A DNA stretch of 64,000 nt from Verrucomicrobiota bacterium (GTDB taxonomy: Bacteria > Verrucomicrobiota > Verrucomicrobiia > Limisphaerales > JACRJZ01). Location of the stretch: positions 16,936 through 80,935 of the forward strand of contig JACRJZ010000117.1 in NCBI GenBank assembly GCA_016219875.1, in the 5' to 3' direction. Under the pieces are notes generated by a model. That model worked only from the letters and a program-made list of their open reading frames with translations, had not been told where the DNA came from and did no database searches. Positions 24,729 through 33,119 of the stretch are shown here, piece after piece; position 1 is the first letter of the stretch; every line of letters begins with the position of its first letter. A program made the translations under genes and the position numbers.

Positions 24729-26531
24729 CTAGTTCTTCTTCATCGGCACCGGCAGCCACGGAAGTCTCTTTCCGGTTGGCAGAGGTTTGATTTCCTCGCC
24801 TTTCAACACCTTCGCCACGCCCGGTTCGACTTTCGTCACGAGCATCTGCGGATACACGCCGAAACCCAGCAGACAGACGAGCAGCAGGGCAAAGGGCAGC
24901 TTGCGCCACCAGCCTGCAGCGTCCGCCACGCCCGCCCACCGCTCCGGGAGCGGGCCGTGAAGAATGTTCCGCACCGCGCGCAGGGCGTAGATCGCGCCCA
25001 CGATGAGCGCGCCCCAGGCCAGCACCATCACGAAGTTCGACAAGCCCTTCCACGCGCCGAACATCACGAGCAGTTCGCCCGGGAAGTTCGCGAAACCCGG
25101 CAGGCCACAGCCCGCGAACATCGCCATCACCAACAGCGTGCCAATGAATGGAAGCTTCTTCAGCAGCCCACCCATCTCGCCGATCTCCAGCGTGCCGAGT
25201 TGCTGCCGCAGGTAGCCGCTCAGGCCGAACGTGAGCGCCGCGAGGAAACCATGCGCAATCATCACCAGCACCGTGCCGGTGATGCCAATCAGGCTTAGGC
25301 TCGCGATGCCGAGGAAGGCGAAGCCCATGTGCGCTACGCTGGAGTTGCCGATGAGCAGGTTGAGGTCGCGCTGGCGCATCGCCACCCAGCCGCAGTACAG
25401 GATGTTGCCCAGGCACAGCCATGCCAGCACATGCAGCCACGGCTTCGCCCCTTCCGGCAGGAGCGGGATCGCAATGCGGATGAGGCCGTAGAGGCCGAAC
25501 TTCTTCAGCACGCCGGCGTGGAGCATCGCTGTCGCCGTGGGCGCGGAGCCGTAGCCCAGCGGCGCCCAAGTGTGGAACGGCCAGAGCGAAACCAAAATGC
25601 CGAAGCCAAAAAGCAGCAGCGGGAAAATGAACTTTTGAGAGGCTAGCGGCAGCGGCGTCTTGCGCACCGCCGCCGTGATCGTGGGAATGTCGAATGTTCG
25701 TGGCGGCTGCACTAGCGCGGTGACGGGGGCGTTCGTCTTGCCGAGGATCAGGACGAAATTCGTCGCGGCCACGAATGGGCGGGAATCCAACAGCGCCAGG
25801 CTGCCGTTAGCCAGTGCGTGGTCGTTCGTGCCTTTCGTCCAAATGTAAGTCTGGCCTTGCGTGACGGACAGGCTGTAGATGCCGCCGATGATCGGAGGAG
25901 CATTGGTGATCGGGACCGCGCCGGGAGGCGGGCCGGCAAACGTCGCGCCAGCCGGGACTTGGTTCGGCCTTGGCACGGCAAGATAAAGCGCGATCAAGCC
26001 CACCAGCGCAATGAGCGCGCCGAGGCTCAGGTAGAGCGTGATCTGGAACGTCGCGAAATTCTTCCGCTCTCCGTAGCCCCAAACACCGATCATGATGAAC
26101 GTCGGCACCAGCGCAAGTTCGTGGAGGAAATAGAAGAAGAACAAGTCGAGCGACGCAAACGCGCCGAGGATGCCGCCCGCCATGACCAGCAGGAGGAAAT
26201 AAAACTCTTTCTCTCGCGACTGGATTTCCTTGCTCAAGCACGTCGCCGCAAACGCCACGATCGCGCCCATGAGGATGAGGCCCACGTTCACGCCATCCAC
26301 GCCGACGTGCCAGTTGATGCCAAGTGACTGCACCCACGGTACGATCTGCTCGAACTGGTAGCCCGGTTGGCCTGCCTGGAAGTTGAAAAACATCTTCACC
26401 GCCAGCGCCGCCGCCACCAGCGTGGCCAGCAACGCCACGCATCGAATGACGAAGCGGTAGTTGCGCGGGATGAGCGCAATCAGCAGCGCGGCGAAGAGCG
26501 GAATGAGGAAGATGGTGGTGAGGATGGACAT
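24729..26531 (-). CDS. nuoM: NADH-quinone oxidoreductase subunit M, variant type
   Basis: At 600 residues it is about 90 longer than usual. The pump Glu is kept (FLHELALVPTF). The segment that in E. coli reads AFAVKMP...HGW reads here FGFGILVSLWPFHTWAP, so the position of conserved Lys234 is Leu and LPDAH is replaced by APLGYG; the following AGVLKKFGLYG keeps the later Lys. A ~95-residue polar insertion (residues ~185-280) lies in what should be an extracytoplasmic loop. The subtype occurs in other phyla, from memory; pumping through this subunit may differ. Confidence 0.9.
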   Translation of the reverse strand: MSILTTIFLIPLFAALLIALIPRNYRFVIRCVALLATLVAAALAVKMFFNFQAGQPGYQFEQIVPWVQSLGINWHVGVDGVNVGLILMGAIVAFAATCLSKEIQSREKEFYFLLLVMAGGILGAFASLDLFFFYFLHELALVPTFIMIGVWGYGERKNFATFQITLYLSLGALIALVGLIALYLAVPRPNQVPAGATFAGPPPGAVPITNAPPIIGGIYSLSVTQGQTYIWTKGTNDHALANGSLALLDSRPFVAATNFVLILGKTNAPVTALVQPPRTFDIPTITAAVRKTPLPLASQKFIFPLLLFGFGILVSLWPFHTWAPLGYGSAPTATAMLHAGVLKKFGLYGLIRIAIPLLPEGAKPWLHVLAWLCLGNILYCGWVAMRQRDLNLLIGNSSVAHMGFAFLGIASLSLIGITGTVLVMIAHGFLAALTFGLSGYLRQQLGTLEIGEMGGLLKKLPFIGTLLVMAMFAGCGLPGFANFPGELLVMFGAWKGLSNFVMVLAWGALIVGAIYALRAVRNILHGPLPERWAGVADAAGWWRKLPFALLLVCLLGFGVYPQMLVTKVEPGVAKVLKGEEIKPLPTGKRLPWLPVPMKKN

Positions 26532-26538
26532 TCTGGTT

Positions 26539-26817
26539 TCAGCGCGATTTCAGGAAGCGTTTCACATCGTCGTGATCACCGATCATTTCGCAGACAAGCC
26601 CTTGGGGAATGTTTCTGAAGACCAGCCGAAGCTTCAAGCCGATGCGGATTTCGAAGTAATCGTCACGCAACGCTCGGATACCCAGTCCGCGGTGCCGGTG
26701 TGGCTCGCCGAAGCCCCCTTCCAGGTCCGTGATGGCCACGCCGATCTCGCGCCGCAGTTCCTTGGGCAGCGAGCGAAGCTTTTCGCGAAAGTCGGGTGGA
26801 AGGATCGCTCGTTTCAA
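26539..26817 (-). CDS. RelE/ParE-type toxin
   Basis: The 92-residue protein has the RelE-superfamily pattern: FREKLRSLPKELRREI helix, then LGIRALRDDYFEIRIG and LKLRLVFRN strands, ending DDVKRFLKS. It would be an mRNA interferase or gyrase poison neutralised by the upstream Phd-type protein. It starts at TTG 26817, which overlaps the antitoxin stop (TTGA). It lies seven bases before nuoM on the same strand. Confidence 0.75.
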   Translation of the reverse strand: MKRAILPPDFREKLRSLPKELRREIGVAITDLEGGFGEPHRHRGLGIRALRDDYFEIRIGLKLRLVFRNIPQGLVCEMIGDHDDVKRFLKSR

Positions 26818-27098
26818 TCGACAATGTCCTTCTCCAAGTCGCCCGAGAAAAACTTCAGGGCGCCTGCTCGCTGCGCGCTCTGGAGCTTGCGCGCCTGGCG
26901 CTTCCTGAATCGCTCCCATTCCTCCGGAGTCACGTTGTACTCCTGATAAAGGTAGCTGTCTTCCCACGCCACCACTTCGACCGGCTTGAGTTGGATGACC
27001 TGGTTGCCGGCAATGATGCCGATATCCTCGCCCTTCTTGGCGCGTTCCAAGACGGCGGAGAGATGGGCGCGGGCTTCAGTGATGCTGAGCGTCTTCAT
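26814..27098 (-). CDS. Phd/YefM-family antitoxin
   Basis: The 94-residue protein begins MKTLSITEARAHLSAVLERA, the classic Phd/YefM DNA-binding start (SITEAR, then IGIIAGNQVIQLKPV). The C-terminal half is charged and would wrap the toxin. It precedes the RelE-type toxin with a four-base overlap and sits between nuoL and nuoM, with 81 bases upstream that could hold its own promoter. Confidence 0.78.
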   Translation of the reverse strand: MKTLSITEARAHLSAVLERAKKGEDIGIIAGNQVIQLKPVEVVAWEDSYLYQEYNVTPEEWERFRKRQARKLQSAQRAGALKFFSGDLEKDIVD

Positions 27099-27107
27099 AG
27101 CGGATTG

Positions 27108-27136
27108 GTTATCTCATTTTCAAGAGCGCCCGGCAA
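27108..27136 (-). promoter_or_regulatory. Candidate promoter for the Phd/RelE module
   Basis: TTGCCG (27136-27131) and GATAAC (27113-27108) are spaced by 17 bases, with the -10 about nine bases from the antitoxin ATG. It matches sigma70 only partly, but this is the only inserted module with room for a private promoter. Confidence 0.28.
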
Positions 27137-27179
27137 GTGAGGTCAGGTGTCTCTCTGCCTCTGGTTGTGTGATGCAAGT

Positions 27180-29141
27180 TCATTGCAGCACGAACCACAG
27201 CACCAGCGCCACGCCAACCACGAAAAGGAAGGCGTAGGTTTGGAGATTTCCGGTTTGCACGAGGCGTAAGGCGCGGCCAAAGAGGTCGGTGCCACTGGAT
27301 GCGCCGCGCACGCAGATACCAGCGATGATCCAGCGGTCAAACCAGTCCGCCGCGTGGGATGCCACCTCGTGCGCGCAGCGGATGAGGAATTGGTAAATCT
27401 CGTCGAAGTAGAATCGGTTCCGCATGGCGCGGGCGACGAAACCGAGTTTCTCAGGCAACGGATCGGTCGCGGCGTTGTGATAAAGCCCGAACGCGATCGA
27501 GAAGCCAAGGATCACCGCACCCAAGCCCGCCAGTGCGGCCATCGGGGCGTGGCTGAAAGGCGCGAGAATGGCTTTGTGCCACGGCAGCGCGTGGAGTTCG
27601 GCGCTGCTGACGAGGACTTTGTTCAGCACGCCTTCGACCCCGACGAATCCGGCGGTGACGCTGCCGAGGGCCAACAGGACGAGCGGCATGGTCATGACGC
27701 GCGGCGATTCGTGGGCGTGACTGGCGGCTTCGGAGCGTTCGCGGCCCACCAGCGCAACGAAATAGAGCCGGAACATGTAGAACGCCGTCAGTACCGCTGT
27801 GAGCAGGCCGACGATGAAGAGTGCCACGTTCCGGCTCGCGGCAAGAGCGAGGATGCTGTCCTTGCTGTAGAAGCCGCTCAACGGTGGCACGCCGCACAAT
27901 GCCAGCGTACCGATGAGGAAGGTCCAGTATGTCACCGGCATCTTCTTCTTGAGGCCGCCCATTTTCCAGATGTCCTGCTCGTGATGGAGGGCGAGGATGA
28001 CGGAGCCGGCGCCGAGGAAGAGCAGCGCCTTGAAGAAGGCGTGGGTGACGAGGTGAAACATCGCGGGCGTCGGGCCGGCTTTCGCCGTGCTGAGGCCCAC
28101 GGCCATGACCATGTAGCCGAGTTGCGAGAGCGTGGAGTAGGCGAGGATGCGCTTGATGTCGTTTTGCTGGACGGCAATCAGCGCCGCCAGCAGTGCCGTG
28201 ACGCCGCCGATCCACGCAATCACGTCCAGCGCAGTGAAGCCTTGCATGAAGCTCAGGCTCACGGGCCAAGCCGCCGGCACGGTGAAGAGGAAGAACACGC
28301 GGCAAAGCATGTACACGCCCGCCGCCACCATCGTCGCTGCGTGGATGAGCGCACTGACCGGCGTAGGGCCTTCCATCGCGTCGGGTAGCCAGACATGGAG
28401 TGGAAACTGCGCGGACTTGCCCACCGCGCCACAGAAGATCAGCAACCCCGCCACGCAGGCCAAAGGGCCGAGCGCCCCGGGGTGGGTGGCAAGACGCGCG
28501 TGGAGAGCGTCAAAACTGAGATCCCCCTGCGTCGCGGACCAGATCAGCAGGATGCCGAGGATGAAGCCGAAGTCGCCCAGCCGGTTCGTGATGAAAGCCT
28601 TCTTGGCCGCGTCGGCCGCGCTGGCCTTCTCGTGCCAGAACCCGATGAGCAGGTAGCTGGACACACCCACCAGTTCCCAGAAGATGAACATCATGACGAA
28701 GTTGTTCGCCAGCACGATGCCGAGCATCGAGAAGGTGAACAGGCTCAGGCAGGCAAAATAGCGCGACATGCCGGGGTCATCGTGCATGTAGCCGTAGGAG
28801 TATATGTGAATGGCTGCACCGACGCCCGTGACGACGAGAAGCATGAGCAGGCTCAATGGATCGAGCAGCAAGCAAAGTTCGATGCTGACGCCGTCGGTGC
28901 CGGAGATGGAAATCCAGTCGAGCGCGGACGAGGCGGCGGACTTCGCCTCCGTCGCGCCGATCAGGACGAACAAGCCCACACTGACGAGGAACGAGAGGCA
29001 GACGGCCACGATGGAGATCATGCCGCTGAGCTTGGCATCGCGCCGGGTGAAGACCGTGGTGACGAACACGGCCAGGAGCGGCAGCAGGAGCACGATCCAC
29101 GCTACGTCTTCGGGGAATTTGAGAGTGTCGAAGTCAATCAT
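27180..29141 (-). CDS. nuoL: NADH-quinone oxidoreductase subunit L
   Basis: The 653-residue membrane subunit carries the conserved Glu in FWELVGVSSYLLIG and Lys in CGAVGKSAQFPLHVWLPDAM, then HAATMVAAGVY. The long lateral-helix C-terminus is present, ending in a hydrophobic segment (FLFVVGVALVLWF). The ATG overlaps the stop of the upstream 61-residue accessory gene (29138-29141), so its translation may now be coupled to that gene rather than to nuoK. Confidence 0.93.
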   Translation of the reverse strand: MIDFDTLKFPEDVAWIVLLLPLLAVFVTTVFTRRDAKLSGMISIVAVCLSFLVSVGLFVLIGATEAKSAASSALDWISISGTDGVSIELCLLLDPLSLLMLLVVTGVGAAIHIYSYGYMHDDPGMSRYFACLSLFTFSMLGIVLANNFVMMFIFWELVGVSSYLLIGFWHEKASAADAAKKAFITNRLGDFGFILGILLIWSATQGDLSFDALHARLATHPGALGPLACVAGLLIFCGAVGKSAQFPLHVWLPDAMEGPTPVSALIHAATMVAAGVYMLCRVFFLFTVPAAWPVSLSFMQGFTALDVIAWIGGVTALLAALIAVQQNDIKRILAYSTLSQLGYMVMAVGLSTAKAGPTPAMFHLVTHAFFKALLFLGAGSVILALHHEQDIWKMGGLKKKMPVTYWTFLIGTLALCGVPPLSGFYSKDSILALAASRNVALFIVGLLTAVLTAFYMFRLYFVALVGRERSEAASHAHESPRVMTMPLVLLALGSVTAGFVGVEGVLNKVLVSSAELHALPWHKAILAPFSHAPMAALAGLGAVILGFSIAFGLYHNAATDPLPEKLGFVARAMRNRFYFDEIYQFLIRCAHEVASHAADWFDRWIIAGICVRGASSGTDLFGRALRLVQTGNLQTYAFLFVVGVALVLWFVLQ

Positions 29142-29323
29142 TCAGCAGACCCGGTTCGCTTTCCAGCTACTTTCAGTTTGCGTGGTTTGAGCCGGACGTA
29201 TTTCGCGCCGGAGGTTTTTTCCCGTTCCCGCAGGTCACGAAACATCGCGTGGATGTCGTAATTGTATTTGGCAGCCAAAGCGTCTTTGGCTTTCCAGACT
29301 TCTTCCAGAATCTCGTCTTTCAT
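29138..29323 (-). CDS. Small probable partner of PIN toxin
   Basis: The 61-residue protein is charged and helical at the start (MKDEILEEVWKAKDALAAKYNYDIHAM) and basic at the end. Proteins beginning this way are common next to PIN-domain genes and are taken as antitoxins. It follows the PIN gene by seven bases and overlaps the nuoL start. The toxin-first order is the reverse of the usual arrangement. Confidence 0.62.
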   Translation of the reverse strand: MKDEILEEVWKAKDALAAKYNYDIHAMFRDLREREKTSGAKYVRLKPRKLKVAGKRTGSAE

Positions 29324-29330
29324 CCTAAAT

Positions 29331-29804
29331 TCATGCTCCCATCAATTCGTCCGGCGTGCAAACCACCGGACACTGGAACCCGTGGTTCCGGCAGACTTCC
29401 TCTTCTTTGCGCAACAACTCCGCGTTGGCGATATGCCGGCAGTTCCACGTCAGTAAGAAGTGCATGGCGTGGGCCGCCGACACCGCGATGTGCGCGGCAT
29501 CCCGACTGGCCTTCGCTGGCAGGACGCCCGATGTCAACAAAGTCTCCGTCAACGCTTCTGATTCCGATGTGGCAGCCAGCCTGGGAAACGGCTTCAACAA
29601 TTCCAGACGCCTTTTCGCCATCGCTGGCTCGCCCAACGCCACTTCGTCGATAACCACATCCGAGATGAACACCTCGAAATCACGCAGCCGTTTCGCCCAC
29701 CAGTGATGGGTGACCTTTTGGCGGGCAGCGGTAATCGCATTCTTGCTCGGCCGGGCCACATAGTAGCTCGGAATCGTGGTTTCGAGATAAAGGCGCGCTC
29801 TCAT
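29331..29804 (-). CDS. PIN-domain (VapC-like) toxin
   Basis: This 157-residue protein begins RLYLETTIPSYYV, a PIN-domain start in which Glu replaces the first Asp seen in VapC. Further acidic positions lie in SDVVIDEV, SRDAAHIAVSAAHA and a late TWNCRHIANAE. It would be a Mg-dependent RNase. It lies directly downstream of nuoK (one base) and upstream of a 61-residue partner and nuoL. Confidence 0.75.
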   Translation of the reverse strand: MRARLYLETTIPSYYVARPSKNAITAARQKVTHHWWAKRLRDFEVFISDVVIDEVALGEPAMAKRRLELLKPFPRLAATSESEALTETLLTSGVLPAKASRDAAHIAVSAAHAMHFLLTWNCRHIANAELLRKEEEVCRNHGFQCPVVCTPDELMGA

Positions 29805-29805
29805 C

Positions 29806-30111
29806 TCAGAGTTTCATCGATGCCAAATCTTCGACGTGCGCTGACTGGCGCTTGCGGTAGAGCGCGACAATGAGCGCCAGGCCCACCGCTACTTCTGCCG
29901 CCGCCACGGTGATGATGAAGAAGACCATCACCTGGCCGTCGAGGTTGTTGTTGAACCGCGAGAAGGCCACCAGCGCGAGGTTGGCCGCGTTGAGCATCAG
30001 TTCCAGCGACATGTAGATCACCAATAAATTGTGCCGCAGCACCACGCCGAAGAGGCCGACGCAGAACAGCAACGCGCTGACGAAGAGGTAGTGTTCGAGG
30101 CCGATGGTCAT
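29806..30111 (-). CDS. nuoK: NADH-quinone oxidoreductase subunit K
   Basis: The 101-residue protein has three membrane helices and the family motifs HYLFVSALLFCVGLFGV, MSLELMLNAANLALVAF (conserved Glu in the second helix) and AAAEVAVGLALIVALYR. It is part of the proton channel next to NuoJ, overlapping the nuoJ stop by ATGA. Confidence 0.93.
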   Translation of the reverse strand: MTIGLEHYLFVSALLFCVGLFGVVLRHNLLVIYMSLELMLNAANLALVAFSRFNNNLDGQVMVFFIITVAAAEVAVGLALIVALYRKRQSAHVEDLASMKL

Positions 30112-30608
30112 TTCAGGTCCTTCTTGCTGAGCAGCACCACACCCACCATCGCCACCAGCAACAACACGGAGACGACTTCAAACGGCAACAGGTATTGGGT
30201 GAAAAGCAGCTTGCCGAGATCGGCGGTGCCGCCTTCGAGTTTCGGTTTCAGGCCAAAACCAACCCCGGATTTCTCCACAGTCTTGAGAATCATCGCTGCA
30301 ATGGCACCAACTGCAACCAAGGCGAGCGCAACCGCCGCCGTTCGCAACTTGCGGCGCTCCTCTTCCTTCAGATTCAGCAGCATGATGACAAAGAGGAACA
30401 GCACCATCACCGCCCCTGCATAGACGAGGATTTGCACCGCCGCGAGGAAAAAGGCATGCAGCAGCACGAATAACCCCGCCAGCGAGCCGATCGTCAGCAC
30501 GAGGAACATCGCGCTAGTGACCGGGCTCCGGCTGAATGGATTGGCCACGACCAGCAGGGCGCAAACCAGCGTCAGGGCGGCGAAGATGTAGAAGAGGTAG
30601 GCTTCCAT
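30108..30608 (-). CDS. nuoJ: NADH-quinone oxidoreductase subunit J
   Basis: This 166-residue protein has five hydrophobic segments. The third contains VQILVYAGAVMVLFLFVIMLL, diagnostic for NuoJ. It lies 11 bases after the HicA stop and overlaps nuoK. Confidence 0.92.
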   Translation of the reverse strand: MEAYLFYIFAALTLVCALLVVANPFSRSPVTSAMFLVLTIGSLAGLFVLLHAFFLAAVQILVYAGAVMVLFLFVIMLLNLKEEERRKLRTAAVALALVAVGAIAAMILKTVEKSGVGFGLKPKLEGGTADLGKLLFTQYLLPFEVVSVLLLVAMVGVVLLSKKDLK

Positions 30609-30619
30609 GTCCTTCTAGT

Positions 30620-30835
30620 TCACAGATCTTTCGGTGCCAATCCTGTCTTGCGTGCAATCCTGGCCAACATGCGGGGGCCAATCTCCTCGCCGTCGTGGAA
30701 GGCAAAGACGTAGTTCGGCCAGCCGGGTCGGTTCAGAACTCGGTGCGAGCCACCGGACTCTCGCTCGATGGTCCAACCGATCCTCAACAAGGCTGCCAGG
30801 ACCAGTCGCGCCTTCTTTGCTCCCCATTGGCTCAT
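30620..30835 (-). CDS. HicA-type toxin
   Basis: The 71-residue protein has the double-stranded-RNA-binding-like HicA fold: an LIRIGWTIERESGGSHRVL-like segment with the catalytic His in GGSHRV (residue ~30), then VFAFHDGEEIGPRMLARIARKTGL. It is an mRNA interferase antagonised by HicB. The start overlaps the HicB stop (ATGA, 30832-30835). Confidence 0.85.
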   Translation of the reverse strand: MSQWGAKKARLVLAALLRIGWTIERESGGSHRVLNRPGWPNYVFAFHDGEEIGPRMLARIARKTGLAPKDL

Positions 30836-31038
30836 GCGGCCACCGTGAAGGCGTCGGCTGTGGCTGGAATCTTCTCGCCATGTTCGATTCGGTCCGCGAT
30901 GACTCGTAGCGCCAGCGCCTCTACCTTGGCAACGGCTTCAGCGCGGGTCTGGCCATAAACCATCACCCCCGGCAGGTCCGGCACCTCAGCAATCCAGCGC
31001 CCATCTTCTTCACGGTCTATTTCGATTTTCAGGTTCAT
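30832..31038 (-). CDS. HicB-type antitoxin
   Basis: This 68-residue protein shows the HicB partial RNase-H-like fold: IEIDREEDGRWIAEVPDLPGVMVYGQTRAEAV, then a helix KVEALALRVIADRI. There is no DNA-binding C-terminal domain, so regulation may depend on the nuo promoter. It lies six bases after nuoI, antitoxin before toxin. Confidence 0.85.
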   Translation of the reverse strand: MNLKIEIDREEDGRWIAEVPDLPGVMVYGQTRAEAVAKVEALALRVIADRIEHGEKIPATADAFTVAA

Positions 31039-31044
31039 GGTCGT

Positions 31045-31590
31045 TCAAGTTTTCACCGGAAAACTCTCCTGCTGCTTCGCTTCCTCGGCCTTCTGCTTCC
31101 ACTTTTGGATGCGGTCCTGATGCGTGCCGCCGAGGGACAGGAGCTTTTCTTTGTTGAAGATCATCTCCCGCCGGTTCGTGCCGATCAAGGAATAGTCCTG
31201 CATGAGAAAAATGGCTTCCTCCGGGCAGACTTCCTGGCAAAAGCCGCAGAAGATGCAGCGGAGCATGTTGATCTCGAACTCGCGCGGCATCTTCTCCGCG
31301 TTCGGGCGGTCGGCGGGCGCGTCCTCGGGACCGGGCGGCGTGATCTTGATGGCCTTGGGCGGACAGACGAATTCGCAAAGCTGGCACGAGACGCACTTGG
31401 TGTGGCCCTCCTGATCGCGTACCAGATACGGCGCGCCACGATAGCCGGGCGGGATGGCAGGCCGCTGTTCTGGATACTGGAGTGTGACCTTCTTCTTGAA
31501 GAAGTGGCGGATCGTGACCTTGAAGCCGTTCAGGATCGCCGGGAGGTAAAGGCGTTCCGCAATCGTGAGGGGTTGGCGCGGAATGATCAT
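31045..31590 (-). CDS. nuoI: NADH-quinone oxidoreductase subunit I
   Basis: The 181-residue ferredoxin-like subunit has two 4Fe-4S motifs, CVSCQLCEFVCPP and CIFCGFCQEVCPEEA. It carries electrons from NuoG clusters to NuoB. ATG 31590 is chosen because it overlaps the stop of the 71-residue gene and matches the family length. A low-charge N-terminal amphipathic helix (LYLPAILNGFKVTIRHFF) fits membrane contact. Confidence 0.92.
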   Translation of the reverse strand: MIIPRQPLTIAERLYLPAILNGFKVTIRHFFKKKVTLQYPEQRPAIPPGYRGAPYLVRDQEGHTKCVSCQLCEFVCPPKAIKITPPGPEDAPADRPNAEKMPREFEINMLRCIFCGFCQEVCPEEAIFLMQDYSLIGTNRREMIFNKEKLLSLGGTHQDRIQKWKQKAEEAKQQESFPVKT

Positions 31591-31802
31591 GGCTTCTCCA
31601 GGACAACGGCAAACCAGCCGCGCGTGGCAAGTCCTTCCGCGCTTCCGCCGAAACCCGTCACCGACACGATGCGCCAGCGGTCGTCCAGATAGGATTGAAG
31701 ATGCTCCTCGACCAAGCCGTGCTTGTCCGCGAACGAGCCGACCAGCATCTTGCCTTTGGCATAGGCGCCGTTGTCGAGATAGATGGTGACGAGTTTTTGC
31801 AT
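31587..31802 (-). CDS. 71-residue protein of unknown function inserted between nuoH and nuoI
   Basis: No family is recognised. The sequence has an alternating strand-helix pattern (KLVTIYLDNGAYAKGKMLVG, VEEHLQSYLDDRWRIVSVTG, ATRGWFAVVLEK) that reads as a compact alpha/beta fold. The gene is three bases after nuoH and overlaps the nuoI start by ATGA, so it is certainly translated with the operon. It could be an antitoxin or immunity-like protein without a visible partner. Confidence 0.6.
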   Translation of the reverse strand: MQKLVTIYLDNGAYAKGKMLVGSFADKHGLVEEHLQSYLDDRWRIVSVTGFGGSAEGLATRGWFAVVLEKP

Positions 31803-31805
31803 GGC

Positions 31806-32852
31806 TCAACTTCTCCACCACAGGACGATCGCCGTCACCACGATGTTCGCCAGCGCCAGCGGCAGGAAGCGGCGCCAACCCAGATTCATCAACTGATCGT
31901 AGCGGAAGCGCGGCCACATCCAGCGCACCCAGATGAAGAGCACGATCAGCGCGACGGTCTTTGCGAGGAAGACGGCGATGTGAGCCAGTCCGGAGATCAG
32001 CGTCGTGGCTGGCTGGTCGAGGCCGAAGAACGGCAGCGTCCAGCCGCCCAGGAACAACGTCACCATCATGGCCGAGGACGCGATCATGTTGGCGTATTCG
32101 CCCATGAAGAAGAGCGCGAACTTGATCGAGCTGTATTCGATGTTGTAGCCGCCGGCCAACTCCTGTTCGGCTTCAACCACGTCAAAGGGGAGGCGATTTG
32201 TCTCGGCAAACGCGGCGGCGAGGAAGATGGCGAAGGCGAGCGGTTGTTTGAAGATGAGCCAACTGAACAGCCCATGCGACTGGTAGTCGATGACCTTGCT
32301 GAGGTTGAGGCTTTCCACTAGCATGAAGAGCGGAATGACCGACAGGCCCATCGACAGCTCGTAGGAAATCATCTGCGCGCTGCCCCGGATGCCGCTGAGG
32401 AACGGGTATTTCGAGTTCGCCGCGTAGCCCGCCAGCACGATGCCGTACACGCCCAGCGACACGATGCCGAAAGTGAACAACACGCCGACGTTCAGGTCGG
32501 CAATGACCATTTTCTGCGCGCCGAGATTCGAGCCAAACGGAATCACCGCGAGGACGATCAAGCCCGGCAGCATGGCGATGAACGGCGCGAGCCAGAAATA
32601 GACTTTCCGCACGTGGCCCGGAACGAAGTCTTCCTTGAGGAACGCCTTCAAGCCGTCCGCTGCCGGTTGGAGCAGACCAAAGAAGCCGACACGGTTCGGC
32701 CCGATGCGGTCCTGGACGAACGCGGCCACCTTGCGCTCGATATAGACCGTGTAGGCCACGAGGAACATCGCGATGCCGACGGCCACCGCCACCTTCACCG
32801 CGCTGAAGACGGCAAATTGCTGGGCAGGAGTGAGATGGTTGAGCCAGTCCAT
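31806..32852 (-). CDS. nuoH: NADH-quinone oxidoreductase subunit H
   Basis: This 348-residue membrane subunit forms part of the quinone chamber. Diagnostic segments include ERKVAAFVQDRIGPNRVGF, ISYELSMGLSVIPL and ETNRLPFDVVEAEQELAGG. It has eight or nine hydrophobic segments. It starts 20 bases after the DUF2283 gene. Confidence 0.94.
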   Translation of the reverse strand: MDWLNHLTPAQQFAVFSAVKVAVAVGIAMFLVAYTVYIERKVAAFVQDRIGPNRVGFFGLLQPAADGLKAFLKEDFVPGHVRKVYFWLAPFIAMLPGLIVLAVIPFGSNLGAQKMVIADLNVGVLFTFGIVSLGVYGIVLAGYAANSKYPFLSGIRGSAQMISYELSMGLSVIPLFMLVESLNLSKVIDYQSHGLFSWLIFKQPLAFAIFLAAAFAETNRLPFDVVEAEQELAGGYNIEYSSIKFALFFMGEYANMIASSAMMVTLFLGGWTLPFFGLDQPATTLISGLAHIAVFLAKTVALIVLFIWVRWMWPRFRYDQLMNLGWRRFLPLALANIVVTAIVLWWRS

Positions 32853-32872
32853 GATTGAGACGCTATGCGAAA

Positions 32873-33115
32873 TCAGGCCGCCGCCAGCGGGATTTCGGTC
32901 TTTTCGCCCTTAGCGTCATTCTGTACCACCAGCAAGCCGCCATCTTCGGCGCGGAGTTGCTCATTGGCGTTGAGCAACTCGATACCATAGACGTGGCCGT
33001 CAGGAGCGATGTCGATGTTCAACTCATCGCTGATCTGGAGCGTCTCGACCTCGGCGGATTTCTCCGCCAGCCGGATGTAGGCGATGTTGTATCGCGGATC
33101 GTAGGTCAGTTTCAT
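32873..33115 (-). CDS. DUF2283 protein, putative antitoxin
   Basis: This 80-residue protein has the DUF2283 pattern: YDPRYNIAYIRL, a strand VETLQISDELNIDI, then DGHVYGIELLNAN. DUF2283 proteins are usually found beside DUF4258 or related small proteins and are suspected antitoxins. It follows the DUF4258 gene by four bases and precedes nuoH. Confidence 0.75.
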   Translation of the reverse strand: MKLTYDPRYNIAYIRLAEKSAEVETLQISDELNIDIAPDGHVYGIELLNANEQLRAEDGGLLVVQNDAKGEKTEIPLAAA

Positions 33116-33119
33116 AGGC

